Positions 1 through 8,179 of a stretch of 21,576 bases of DNA are shown in pieces. Source of the stretch: Spongospora subterranea (lineage: Eukaryota > Endomyxa > Phytomyxea > Plasmodiophorida > Plasmodiophoridae); the NCBI GenBank assembly GCA_900404475.1, contig OUQQ01000333.1:1-21576 (forward strand). Direction: 5' to 3'. The translations under genes and the position numbers were made by a program. Position 1 is the stretch's first letter. Each line of letters begins with the position of its first letter. The notes beneath the pieces are model-generated. The model did not search any database. It saw only the letters and a program-made list of their open reading frames with translations, and had not been told where the DNA came from.

Positions 1-595
1 TATCGTGGAGTTTTCGTTTCCGCTCAGCACTGTGATTGTCTATATCTGGCGGGGCAGAGACAGGTTCAAGTGTGATTATTGGACTGGACGGCAGTCGTCA
101 ATGGTCAATGTTGAAGACAGTGGGACATACGCTGGTCGTGGTTCAGACAAACCTGGTACACCGTTGATTGATTGGGGTGCAGAGTGTCAAGTTCGGCTCA
201 CAGGCCTTGACGTTGGTGCATTTGGGTCAAGGAAATTCCTTGATCTAGATGATGGGATTTGAGTCACAAGTGTGTGTCTTTAGCTCAAAAGTGGCCCAAC
301 ACGAATGTCCATTGTTTGATCTAAAACAGGGCTCTTGTTGGGTCGCCAGCGACGGTCATGAGCGACCTGATGCTGCTCGATATCGCCAGAGGTTTTTAGA
401 CCGAATGCTGTTGATTGAAAGATCGAATGACTTCATACGTGGGAGAATTCATGGAAAATTGAGGTCGCCCTGAAACTTGATGAAGGAGACCGGTCTCTTC
501 TGTCGGTGACTAGCCCCGTTTGGGATCAAACGACGGGATTTCGCTTAATTTTGGACAAACGACGGACCAGAGGGAGATTTGTCCTAAAAACATAA
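1..595 (+). CDS. 3' part of an unidentified gene, cut by the left edge
   Basis: I do not recognise this protein. A frame open from the left edge runs to position 262 (it includes GTYAGRGSDKPGTPL). A second open stretch, about 283-473, reads KVAQHECPLFDLKQGSCW and RQRFLDRMLLIERSNDF. The last part, from about 446 to the TAA at 593-595, reads WKIEVALKLDEGDRSLL, then SPVWDQTTGFRLILDKRR and ends RGRFVLKT. A 57-nt intron at 226-282 (GTCAAG..TTTAG, phase 2) would join the first two. I could not find a phase-consistent join into the final exon: the only acceptors there end at 445 and 463. Either an intron of about 90-110 nt starts near 355, or there is a frame error. The C-terminal exon looks the most protein-like. 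It overlaps the end of the minus-strand ORF at 510-953, so the two would be convergent or one is wrong. Confidence 0.4.
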
Positions 596-953
596 TGGAA
601 GAAGCCTGATGGTTTTGGCATTTCTCTGAGGAATAGCAATTGATCTCCTGCGATTGTCGGATATTCAAGCCACTGAAATCCTCTTGAACCTGGTTCAAGC
701 GCTGAAGGATGTTGGAGAAACTGCGACCTCGTTCAGCAGCTGAAAATGAAGGTGATTTCAGTTTCCGGGTTTTCCACATCCTGGTTGCGACGGAATCGTT
801 CATGGTTTGATAACTCTCATAATCACCATGCAATTGCACACCAGACGCATTGTCTGTCAGCAAGATGAATATGAGCGATGGAAGGCAAAATGCCAGAATC
901 ATGCGGTCTGAATAACACATCGACAGCAACGGGGAGCGCTTTGAACAGACCAT
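510..953 (-). CDS. possible small secreted protein
   Basis: This is a single open frame of 147 codons from an ATG at 953. The N-terminus carries a hydrophobic segment (MILAFCLPSLIFILLTDNAS, residues about 18-37) that looks like a signal peptide with a plausible cleavage site after NASG. The mature part is polar and slightly basic with only two or three cysteines. No family is recognised. I looked for RxLR or dEER effector motifs and saw none. The last 28 codons lie opposite the plus-strand exon ending at 595, so the true C-terminus may be shorter, for example through an intron. Coding status is uncertain. Confidence 0.35.
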   Translation of the reverse strand: MVCSKRSPLLSMCYSDRMILAFCLPSLIFILLTDNASGVQLHGDYESYQTMNDSVATRMWKTRKLKSPSFSAAERGRSFSNILQRLNQVQEDFSGLNIRQSQEINCYSSEKCQNHQASSIMFLGQISLWSVVCPKLSEIPSFDPKRG

Positions 954-1215
954 GACGAAGGAGAAATGAACTCTCGAAGGTCCTTAGGCGTGTGCTTTTT
1001 CAAGGAAAATTGGATGAACTCAGCTAATACATCAAATCGAGGCGTACAATGAATGTTTTGGTGAATGGCCAAAGCGTTTTCGAGAGTTTATGCGCATTTC
1101 GGTTTAATGAATCAGTTGAGCTGGTCCCATAAGCACTCGAACGTGTTTCTATAGGCGAAATTAGAAAGTTTGGCGGTGAATCATATTGGTAGATGGACGC
1201 CACAAGACCGAACCT

Positions 1216-1342
1216 CAATCACAAACAAGTTTACTGTAAAATAGCACAGATGCGCATCCTGAAAACGTCAAATATTGCAAGATGGCACATGGCAATTAAA
1301 CCCCGGTATTCTTGCACAGCAAACTCGATTTGTTTGTGATTG
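1216..1342. repeat. 13-bp perfect inverted repeat
   Basis: CAATCACAAACAA at 1216-1228 is matched by its exact reverse complement at 1330-1342, with about 100 bp between the arms. There is no sign of terminal duplications, so it is not clearly a mobile element. Confidence 0.5.
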
Positions 1343-1486
1343 AAGCAGCGGTAAGCTTTCGACAGTTGACACGTGATATTCTTCAACGGCCTAACCCATT
1401 CGGTAGAAGTGGAGATGACAACTGATCGGGTGAAGGCGGTCGACGAAAGTTGTTCAATGAAAAGTTTCCCGAGATCGGAGTCCGTG

Positions 1487-1544
1487 ACGCAAAACGTACA
1501 ATAATTGCGCTACTGTACAAGATCGTACCGGACACGTTTTGCGT
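1487..1544. repeat. 11-bp inverted repeat with nested AATTGCGC motif
   Basis: ACGCAAAACGT (1487-1497) and ACGTTTTGCGT (1534-1544) are exact reverse complements with a 36-nt loop. The loop contains AATTGCGC, which recurs inverted at 1567-1574 and direct at 1600-1607. The position just upstream of DRE2 suggests a regulatory palindrome, which is inference. Confidence 0.5.
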
Positions 1545-1607
1545 ACGCATTTGTGATGGCGTTTCTGCGCAATTTTGTGTATTCAAGTGGCGCAGTTTTA
1601 ATTGCGC

Positions 1608-1623
1608 GAGAGAGAGAGAGAGA
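1608..1623. repeat. (GA)8 microsatellite
   Basis: There are eight uninterrupted GA units ending 42 bp before the DRE2 ATG, in the presumed 5' leader or promoter. Confidence 0.85.
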
Positions 1624-1665
1624 CGCAGCTGATTGGCACATTGGTCAGAACTGAAAACAAACGCG

Positions 1666-2499
1666 ATGGTGAACGATCAATGCCTCCCAACGCCGTCCGA
1701 TAATGTCCTATTCATAAGCGATAATGCGGCTGGAGATAGTTCATATCGGTCGTGTCTCCCTGCCGATATACCAACTGCTGGACCACTCCTAGAGGCCGTC
1801 ATTGTTGACTCTGGTGGTATCGGCCATTGCATTCGCATCGTTGTGATGAAATTAAGCACTATTGTCTATAGTTTCTAACGATGTATACGCTAATGTTCTA
1901 TCATTGCTGAAACCTGGTGGATCGTGTTTCATTGTCGGAAAGAACGTCAGCAAATCTGCCCTGATTTACTCGGGTTTCGTTGATGTTGTTCAGTTTGACG
2001 ACAAGGTCTGCTTCATTTCCATACAAACCACATATTGACTTTCAAAGGCGGAATAGCAATAGTTGATGCTATTCCGACAGATACGAGTCATAGATTTCAC
2101 TAAACATTCCAGTACTGCTGGCTCGATATTGACGAAATTATTGCTGTTCAGGTCACCGGTAAAAAACCATCGTGGTCGTCCAATGCTGTTGCACCATTGG
2201 TTTTCGCCAACAATGGCTTGATCGATGAAGACGATCTTCTGGAACACGAAGAAGAAGAAGTGCATTTGCAGGGCGGGCCAAGAAAAGAGTCAGAATGTGG
2301 CCCTTCGAAGCGCAAGGCGTGCAAAAACTGTAGCTGTGGCTATGCAGAGAAGCTTTCCGCTGAAGAGGCCAGCACGATGGGGCCTAGTCCTGGAGGTTGT
2401 GGCAGTTGTAGCCTGGGCGACGCATTTAGATGTAGTACGTGCCCTTATCTTGGCCAACCTGCCTTTAAAGTCGGTGAGAAAGTGAAATTGCAGCTATAG
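1666..2499 (+). CDS. DRE2: Fe-S cluster assembly protein DRE2 / anamorsin (CIAPIN1)
   Basis: Proposed exons are 1666-1816, 1872-2005 and 2113-2499, giving 223 aa. DRE2 is the electron carrier of the cytosolic Fe-S assembly machinery and works with the diflavin reductase TAH18/NDOR1. The C-terminal CIAPIN1 domain is clear: the first cluster motif reads [16 protein letters not shown], and the second is a CX2CX7CX2C motif ([19 protein letters not shown]), followed by [11 protein letters not shown]. The N-terminal methyltransferase-like domain is short but shows LLKPGG, and [15 protein letters not shown] fits the conserved domain end. Intron 1 (55 nt, GTATCG..TATAG, phase 1) is well supported. 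Intron 2 (107 nt) ends at a good CCAG, but its donor GTCTGC at 2006 is weak. The ATG at 1666 is the first in frame. The protein is shorter than human anamorsin (312 aa). It is convergent with the protease gene, whose stop codon is 93 bp away. Confidence 0.93.
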
Positions 2500-2592
2500 G
2501 TCTACAGCTGCCCTATTAATACCAATAATATTCTTGATATCTCTAATTCCAACGACGCGCATAAACTTCACAATGTCTCTTTATGGATATGT

Positions 2593-4783
2593 TTATAGTT
2601 TCGCGTGTGGAGTCGGATTATCCCCTCTGAGACTCCATATCTTCCCTATCGATTCGCAAGTTTCATCAAGTTCCTCAAGTATCGAATTGTCCCTATGTAC
2701 GTCATCGTGAGACATGGGCGTTGTTGTTTTTGATTTTTCACCACACCTGCTGTTGATATAATCTATCAAAGAGCAGACAATTCGAATCGGGATAGAAAAG
2801 TTCATATTTGGAATGATGCTCGTTTGTCGTGAGACTGGGCAATAATGCTTCAAGTTCGATGTGATTAACCCTAAACGTTTTGATGAGAGAGTCCTTAAGA
2901 TCCACATATGAATCATACCGATCAATTTGCCGGTTTTACGGTCTAACAGCATGCCGCCAGAACAACCTTGTTGCACGATGGCGGAACTCTGTAATAACAC
3001 TGGTCCTCGCCCTGCCAGACAGACAACTACGAGAACAAGGACCGAGCGTTGTTATTCAAGTAGATGAATCTGAGTGCGATTGAATACCTTTGCATAAGGT
3101 TCCTGAGGTAACTGTCGGCATCAATGCCAGAGAGGGACTTGGGATTTTGGAAATTGGAGGGCGGAACAACCCGAAACCTAGGACAGATACTGGCTGGCCA
3201 GGTTTCAAACTGAAGTTTCCGACGTTAACTCCTTCAGTAATGCCATGAACAGGTCTCATCTGGACCAAACGCAGCAAAGATTAACCATCAGACGCAGACT
3301 GTTGGCATTGTTCATCGACGCACACACTGAATTTTCAGTAAAGCGATATCCCACGATCCTGAGAATAATCTCACAACTGTCGCCGGCACCCAATCGACAT
3401 TGCAGCTATCTACAGCAATCGAAGGTGAGTTCAGGCGAATCTATTGCTTGCAGCAGCTACCGAACGGATTCCCCAGATAGTTGTGAGATTGAAGGCGCGC
3501 TTGAACAAGCAGAGTGCCTGGAACGCTGTTACGACAGTTTGCGAACAAATGGCCACTTGTTAACAGAAAACTAGATTGGCGTGTTCACTAATATAATAAC
3601 TTAAACTATGAGCACCAGTTACCCGCTACGATGAAGAATTATGGCTGATGCCCATGAGCTTTGATAATAAACGCAAACCAGCGATCGTATAGACCTTGGG
3701 ACCTGGTCAGTTGCCATATGGGTAAAGTAGACGATGACTTACGCCTCATATAGAGAAGGCATGGAGGAATCTGCAATGATATTATCAATATAGCCCGGTA
3801 GAACATCGTATTTTAGCAGAAACTGTAAAATAGATCTGGATGGAATCATCGATGGTAGAACAACAAGCTGGGAATCGAGTCGCAAATATAAAGGCAGTGA
3901 AATCAACCCAACACACAATCCATCAGCATTGATGACCGTTCCTCCTAGAGAAAAGCAAACCGGATTATATTTTCGCTTAGCATGCTGGCGTCAAGTCTCA
4001 AACCTTCAGTTCCAGGAAGATATCGGGTATCGATCAAGGCAAACATGTCGTTGACGTAATTGGTGATTGACCCTGAGCAGATACTATTTCGGAATACTGA
4101 TGGACAGAGAACGCCGAACGGGGAGCTGATAACAGTGACATTCTCTCCAGGACGGCTTTTGTTCGTGGTGAACACGAGCGGCTGAAAACGGAGAACAAGG
4201 TGGGTCAAAGACGGTCGAAATTCTATCCAAAATCGCTCTACTTGTGTCCCGGTTCTATCAGAATTCGATATCCGTAATATCGCGAACATAGCAGGGGACG
4301 TTTGATCAACTGGCTCCAGATCGGCGAAGGGAGAAAAACTGATTTGATTCCCTCCGAACTGACAGGACAGTAAATCGACTGCTTCTTGAACTTTGTCGAT
4401 CTGAGGCAACGAAACTAATTCAGCTAAGGTATCATTCAAAAAAAGCTGTGAAAGGAAACGGTTTTATTGGCCTAATCCCAAAGAAGACGCAGAAGACGCA
4501 CCGATTCAAGAACTAGGAGATTACATAAGGCAGGAGGTTTGCCTTCATCTTGAAATACAGATATAACTACGCCCGGCGCAAAGTGAGTGAAGATGTTCCC
4601 AGAGCACACAATCGTGTCTTGGGCGACAATAGCGCCCGATACGCTGACTGTTGCGTCTTCCAGATTCCTTCCTGCAAAGAAGGATGCCATTTCTGATTTA
4701 TTCAGCTTCCCGGTTAGAGAGATCATGACAGAAGCAGAGACAGCGTCCATTTTGCAGCAAGGCCGATCATCAAATAACGTCAT
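2593..4783 (-). CDS. peroxisomal processing protease, TYSND1/DEG15-like, catalytic His apparently lost
   Basis: Proposed exons, in gene order, are 4502-4783, 4004-4445, 3743-3944, 3630-3694, 3466-3555, 3324-3409, 3088-3259, 2919-3011, 2747-2870 and 2593-2692: 551 aa in one frame, close to human TYSND1 (566 aa). The family cleaves PTS2 presequences and processes beta-oxidation enzymes inside peroxisomes. The N-terminal half shows VISSPFGVLCPSVFRNS and DTRYLPGTEG-G. The protease half shows SWASAIIL, the Asp motif SWDIALLKI, VSVLGFGLFRPP, the Ser motif QQGCSGG, KLIG-LITSN and NMNFSIPI. The protein ends PTPHAKL, a PTS1 signal. Where the family has T-x-x-H, this reads VVTAFQAL, so the catalytic His is Gln (codon 3518-3520). 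The exon borders on both sides of that residue (3410-3465 and 3556-3629) are the least certain. Introns at 2693-2746 and 2871-2918 are multiples of three without stops. Confidence 0.88.
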
Positions 4784-4952
4784 TATCAGAATGATACGGC
4801 ATAGAGTAAAACCTTCTCAGACTAAGGGAAATCAGCCTGAGCCCTGATATCAGGTCAAACTCAAATTTGGGGGTTGGAGTGGGTAATTTCCCCGTACATA
4901 CACAGTAGTGTATCTCCCCCTACGTTCCCAGGCAGATACGTGTATTGCAATT

Positions 4953-4989
4953 TACCATACGTACACAGAAATGTGCTTTCCGTATGGTA
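4953..4989. repeat. 9-bp perfect hairpin
   Basis: TACCATACG (4953-4961) and CGTATGGTA (4981-4989) are exact reverse complements with a 19-nt loop. The hairpin lies about 170 bp upstream of the protease start codon. Confidence 0.6.
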
Positions 4990-5163
4990 TCTTGGTGGAA
5001 CAATTCGACCAACGAGGCGGCGGGCAATTCGACCGGATCGTCCGCCGAACGCAAAAGCGCAATGGGTAGAGGGAAATGATGCAGCGTCGGTTTTACACGT
5101 GTTGAAATCATGGTTCCCAATACATTTATGATCGTCGTTTGTGATTTTTTACCACCATATCAT

Positions 5164-5431
5164 GCAACATATGATGCACGAAATCATGATCGAGTGTAAA
5201 CAAGCTGAGCTCCAATGGCGACCCGGGTGTTTTTTGTGAAGCCAACGAGGATAGATGCCGTCTGGCTAGCAGTTGTGACTATTCGCTGGCCGTATTGAAT
5301 ATCAGCAAGGAAAGATGTTGAACGCGCGTTCGGGGTTTTACAATCACGATTCGCGGTTGTAAAAACCGTGTCGCCAACGGAAGCTCAGCTGTGTTTACAT
5401 TCGATCATGACATCGTGCATGATATGATCGT
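5164..5431. mobile_element. foldback / MITE-like element with ~70-bp imperfect inverted arms
   Basis: The left arm, about 5164-5235, and the right arm, about 5362-5431, are reverse complements with roughly 80-85% identity by eye. Shared blocks include ATGCACGA, TCATGATCGA, TGTAAACA, AGCTGAGCT and TGGCGAC. The spacer of about 125 bp has no ORF. Inside it is the 12-bp palindrome GAACGCGCGTTC (5320-5331) and a second small hairpin, TTTTACAA (5336-5343) with TTGTAAAA (5357-5364). ATGATCGTCG occurs directly repeated at 5128-5137 and 5424-5433, a possible but unproven target duplication because the right copy overlaps the arm. There is no transposase, so it would be non-autonomous. Confidence 0.6.
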
Positions 5432-5518
5432 CGATAACCAAAGAGGCGGTCACAATGTTGTCGACGTCGGTCCAGGATCTATTAAAGGTTATCTGGTTTC
5501 ACACCAAGTGTTGTTTGT

Positions 5519-5546
5519 CGCTGTTCCGACGACGCTGTTCCGACGA
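5519..5546. repeat. 14-bp tandem duplication
   Basis: CGCTGTTCCGACGA is present twice with no gap (5519-5532 and 5533-5546). Confidence 0.85.
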
Positions 5547-5688
5547 GGACCTCACCAGGGTTTAAATTGAAAAACTTTGGTTTTTGCCCTGTTAACAATA
5601 AACTATATGCTCACCAAATGTTGCCAGCTCTTTGAGTATAAAAGATCGGATGAAACAATATCTGTATAAAAACTTAAACTCAATTAAT

Positions 5689-6759
5689 TTATTTGGCGAT
5701 TTTCAACAAAACTTCCCGCAGCAGTGAGATCGTCTCGGCAGATTGAGCAACTTGCAGCTTGATTAACTCCTTCAGCTCCCCCAAATCGTTGTTTCCTGAA
5801 CCCGACGATGTCTTGGACTCTTGTTGACCCCCTGAGATGAGGCCTTCCCTGATCTCATTCCCGATTGAGGAGGTTTTCGGAGTCGGTTGATTCTGTTGCT
5901 GGCGCTTTGCTGGCGTGACTTCCCTGGTCTCACTCGAGGTTTTCGAAGTCGGTTGATTCTGTTGCTGGCGCTTTGCTGGCGTGACTTCCCTGGTCTCACT
6001 CGAGGTTTTCGAAGTCGGTTGATTCTGTTGCTGGCGCTTTGCTGGCGTGACTTCCCTGATCTCACTCGAGGTTTTCGGAGTCGATTGATTGTGCTGCTGG
6101 CGCTTTGCTGGCGTCGATGATGGAAGCAATCGAGGTCGATTCGCATTCGTATTAGAACTCGACGTTGCTCCAACAGAACCAACTGAGCTCCGCCTATCGT
6201 CCATATCGGGACAAAATGTTTTTAGCGCCTCCCTGAGACCAGGTTTCCGTGAATACTTGTCCTCGCATGGTGTCGTATGTACTAAGAACTCTAGATCCGT
6301 CCTTTCCAGATACTGACACATTCTTTTTACTTGTGACACCGGGATAGTCTTGGAACATGTATTGGAAAGACAACGACTTAGCCATTCCCAAGCACGATTA
6401 ACGACTGATTCGTCAGCTGTATCGCAAAAAAAACGGTCCTGTTTCATTCGCAGCCGACGCACCGTCTGCAGCATCTGCGACGTCCAATCAACGTCGACTG
6501 TTCTTTCAGCCTGGGTCGGACGTCCACGCTTCTTGGACGATGTCGACGCCGATGGAGCTACAAATGCAGCGGTCGGTGGCGAATCTGTTTCCGCAGTACT
6601 TTCTTCGCGAGCACTCTCCTCCTGATGAAGATATTCTTCTTCTGACCATTCGTCGTCATCAAAGAAGTCGTCGACGTACGCAGCGGATACACAAACAGCT
6701 GCAACGAGCGCATCATCAGAATCACTGAACAGCAGGTCGTCAATCAATGAATCGGTCAT
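5689..6759 (-). CDS. acidic Myb/SANT-like putative DNA-binding protein with tandem repeats
   Basis: This is an intronless open frame of 356 codons from an ATG at 6759. The first 60 residues are very acidic (DDFFDDDEWSEEEYLHQEE). KKRGRPTQAER (about 76-86) resembles an AT-hook or basic patch. Residues about 90-165 have a Trp-anchored helical pattern (VDWTSQMLQTVRRLRMKQ ... NRAWEWLSRCLS ... VSQVKRMCQYL) like the SANT/Myb-like domains common in transposon-associated and expanded protist families. A Q/T/S-rich region of four 22-residue repeats follows, each opening TPAKRQQ. The C-terminus is a likely coiled coil (ELKELIKLQVAQSAETISLL). I infer a chromatin or transposon-related DNA-binding protein. 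No DDE transposase is beside it, so a PIF/Harbinger second protein is possible but not shown. Confidence 0.75.
   Translation of the reverse strand: MTDSLIDDLLFSDSDDALVAAVCVSAAYVDDFFDDDEWSEEEYLHQEESAREESTAETDSPPTAAFVAPSASTSSKKRGRPTQAERTVDVDWTSQMLQTVRRLRMKQDRFFCDTADESVVNRAWEWLSRCLSNTCSKTIPVSQVKRMCQYLERTDLEFLVHTTPCEDKYSRKPGLREALKTFCPDMDDRRSSVGSVGATSSSNTNANRPRLLPSSTPAKRQQHNQSTPKTSSEIREVTPAKRQQQNQPTSKTSSETREVTPAKRQQQNQPTSKTSSETREVTPAKRQQQNQPTPKTSSIGNEIREGLISGGQQESKTSSGSGNNDLGELKELIKLQVAQSAETISLLREVLLKIAK
5889..6119 (-). repeat. 66-bp coding tandem repeat, about 3.5 units
   Basis: Units start at 5889, 5955, 6021 and 6087 (partial). The middle units are nearly identical and the outer ones diverge, as expected from recent unequal exchange or slippage. 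The period is a multiple of three and adds 22 residues per unit. A degenerate half unit continues below 5889. Confidence 0.9.
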
Positions 6760-7280
6760 AACGTGGCTGAGGGAGTTGCACTCTGGAGACCGAAATGATT
6801 GCCAGCCCGAGAATAACTCATGGCCAGTTCCGCCAACAGTCCCAATGCCATTCCGGGTTGGGCATTGCGGACTCCGCAGTCCATCAGAACACGCCGGATA
6901 CAGGACAGTTCAAGTCCCAGAGGACTCACTATCTGATCATCGTCAAACAGTACACCAGCAAAAAAAAAACGGACTATTGCTCAATGATAAACCGACTGCA
7001 GCAGCAAATCGGGATTCAAGCTGGGAGTATTTTCCAAATAACAACGAAGTTATTTGATTCAGCGATCGACCTCATGAATCTTTTTTTGAATAACCTTTCA
7101 AAAACAATAATAAAAAAACTTCGATTACCCTAATTATTGCCCATTGATTTTTTTCAACAATTGTTGACAAAGGGAACGCTTTTGGTGTAGTTTTGTGTCA
7201 ATCCGATAACTTTTTCAGTTATTGCTGCATGTGGGTTCAATTGTGTTTTCAGCGCTTTAGAGCGTCCAGGCAGAATGGTG
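6760..7280. other. A/T-tract-rich spacer upstream of the SANT-like gene
   Basis: This is the presumed 5' region of the minus-strand SANT-like gene. A plus-strand frame of 112 codons (ATG 6795 to TAA 7133, ending KTIIKKLRLP) exists but has no recognisable motif and crosses A-runs, so I do not call it. The palindrome CAACAATTGTTG lies at 7155-7166. Confidence 0.4.
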
Positions 7281-7291
7281 GAAAAAGCTCC

Positions 7292-7426
7292 CGACTTGCT
7301 GGAAACCACCTACCTGTCCATCGGTTGTCGGTCGGACGTCCGTCCCGCTGCTCAAGCAGCACGTGTCAGGCGCTCTTCGACCGTCAGATCGCCGACTCGC
7401 ACCGTAATGTGGTTTCCAGCAAGTCG
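7292..7426. repeat. 18-bp perfect inverted repeat
   Basis: CGACTTGCTGGAAACCAC (7292-7309) has its exact reverse complement at 7409-7426, 99 bp apart, with no similarity continuing beyond the 18 bp. One arm lies inside the pseudogene at 7352-8030. Confidence 0.8.
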
Positions 7427-8030
7427 CCAGTTGTTATCGCCATACCGTCGCGGTATACAGATCAACTCGACTGTTGTCTGACCTGGCAGATTGGCTTGCA
7501 AATGGTTGATGACCTTTTCCAGCCACTCTAGGAACGCCGTCCACCGGGGTCGTTGGTGGACGGGTCCTCCTGCTCCAGCGATCTCTGGATCCGGTCGCAC
7601 ACTCGTACAAGAGCACCTCTTCGTACGCGTCTTTTGGGAGCACTCGCACCCTGGACACGATCAGCTCTACAAAAACACTTATGAGCGGTCCTGGTGCGAA
7701 TCCAGATCTCGACATCCCGTTGGTTAATCTGCGGGCCGTCGAGATGGCCATGTTTACCCACAATGACCGCCGTGCCGACCTCTGCCGCACATGGTGCCAA
7801 CTTCGGCGGGTAATATTGCCCTACCGACCTGCGTATTGGGATTCGTTGCCCCTGGTGGAGGCGCGGTACACGTCCTTTGCCGTCTGGCTCCGTCTGAGCC
7901 GCGCCCGCTTCCCTCGGGTCGCTTCGCAATATGCATCCATCACCGTACAGATGCGTTCCTGTTCTGCTCGCATTCTCGTCATCTGCTCTTGCAAGCTGGC
8001 GGCTTGGTCCTGTTGAGGTTCTCCCTTCAT
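7352..8030 (-). pseudogene. frame-broken gene of unknown family
   Basis: The sequence is protein-like throughout, but the frame changes several times. From the ATG at 8030 it opens MKGEPQQDQAASLQEQMTRM, a likely coiled coil, with stop at 7821. It continues in other frames with AEVGTAVIVGKHGHLDG and RDVEIWIRT (about 7690-7780), then SVFVELIVSRVRVLPKD (about 7620-7690), then RWTAFLEWLEKVINHLQ and TTVELICIPRRYGDNNW up to the TGA at 7352-7354. The shifts are not bridged by plausible GT-AG introns, so decay or several sequencing errors explain them best. I do not recognise the family. GC content is higher than in the flanks, and a perfect inverted repeat overlaps its 3' end, which fits a transferred or mobile origin. 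That is inference. Confidence 0.5.
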
Positions 8031-8179
8031 CACTCCAACTAAAAAATTTTCTTAATTAAAACGATCCCTATCGAGCACGAATCGCTGCGATCTATCCAAA
8101 CAATGACGTCCAATCCAGCGATGGCCCCTCTCTTTCTCTCCCGTTTTCATCTCATTTCTGTTATCGTCCAGAGGTTGCA

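Larger units (their letters stand above)
954..1665. other. intergenic and promoter-like stretch before DRE2
   Basis: No firm gene is visible. A minus-strand frame at 1024-1218 (64 codons, no ATG at its start, reading SIYQYDSPPNFLISPIETR) has some protein-like character but no partner exon was found. The stretch holds two perfect inverted repeats (1216-1228 with 1330-1342, and 1487-1497 with 1534-1544), three copies of AATTGCGC in both orientations (1503-1510, 1567-1574, 1600-1607) and a GA microsatellite, all ending 43 bp before the DRE2 start codon. This probably includes the DRE2 promoter. Confidence 0.4.
4784..5688. other. 905-bp gene-free stretch rich in inverted repeats
   Basis: No convincing gene is visible; an 85-codon plus-strand frame at 4874-5131 (start not conserved, proline-rich, no recognisable motif) is probably chance. 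The stretch lies between the protease start codon and the 3' end of the SANT-like gene. It contains a 9-bp hairpin, a large imperfect foldback, a 12-bp palindrome and a 14-bp tandem duplication, listed separately. It also holds two direct copies of CAATTCGACC near 5000 and 5028. Confidence 0.55.

Noticed and set aside
510..953. RxLR-type effector interpretation of the secreted ORF
   Set aside because: No RxLR or dEER motif is present after the signal peptide; only a generic secreted protein can be supported.
5887..6120. Plus-strand ORF of repeated leucine-rich units (ILLLALCWRDFP...) opposite the SANT-like gene
   Set aside because: It is the antisense shadow of the 66-bp coding repeat; a 3n repeat free of stops keeps several frames open. 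The minus frame has the better domain structure.
6795..7133. 112-codon plus-strand ORF upstream of the SANT-like gene
   Set aside because: It crosses A-tracts, has no recognisable motif or family feature, and ends in a low-complexity basic stretch; more likely a spacer.
7491..8042. Overlapping plus-strand ORFs opposite the pseudogene
   Set aside because: They are GC-rich shadows with high Arg/Ser/Pro content and non-ATG starts; the minus strand carries the protein-like segments.
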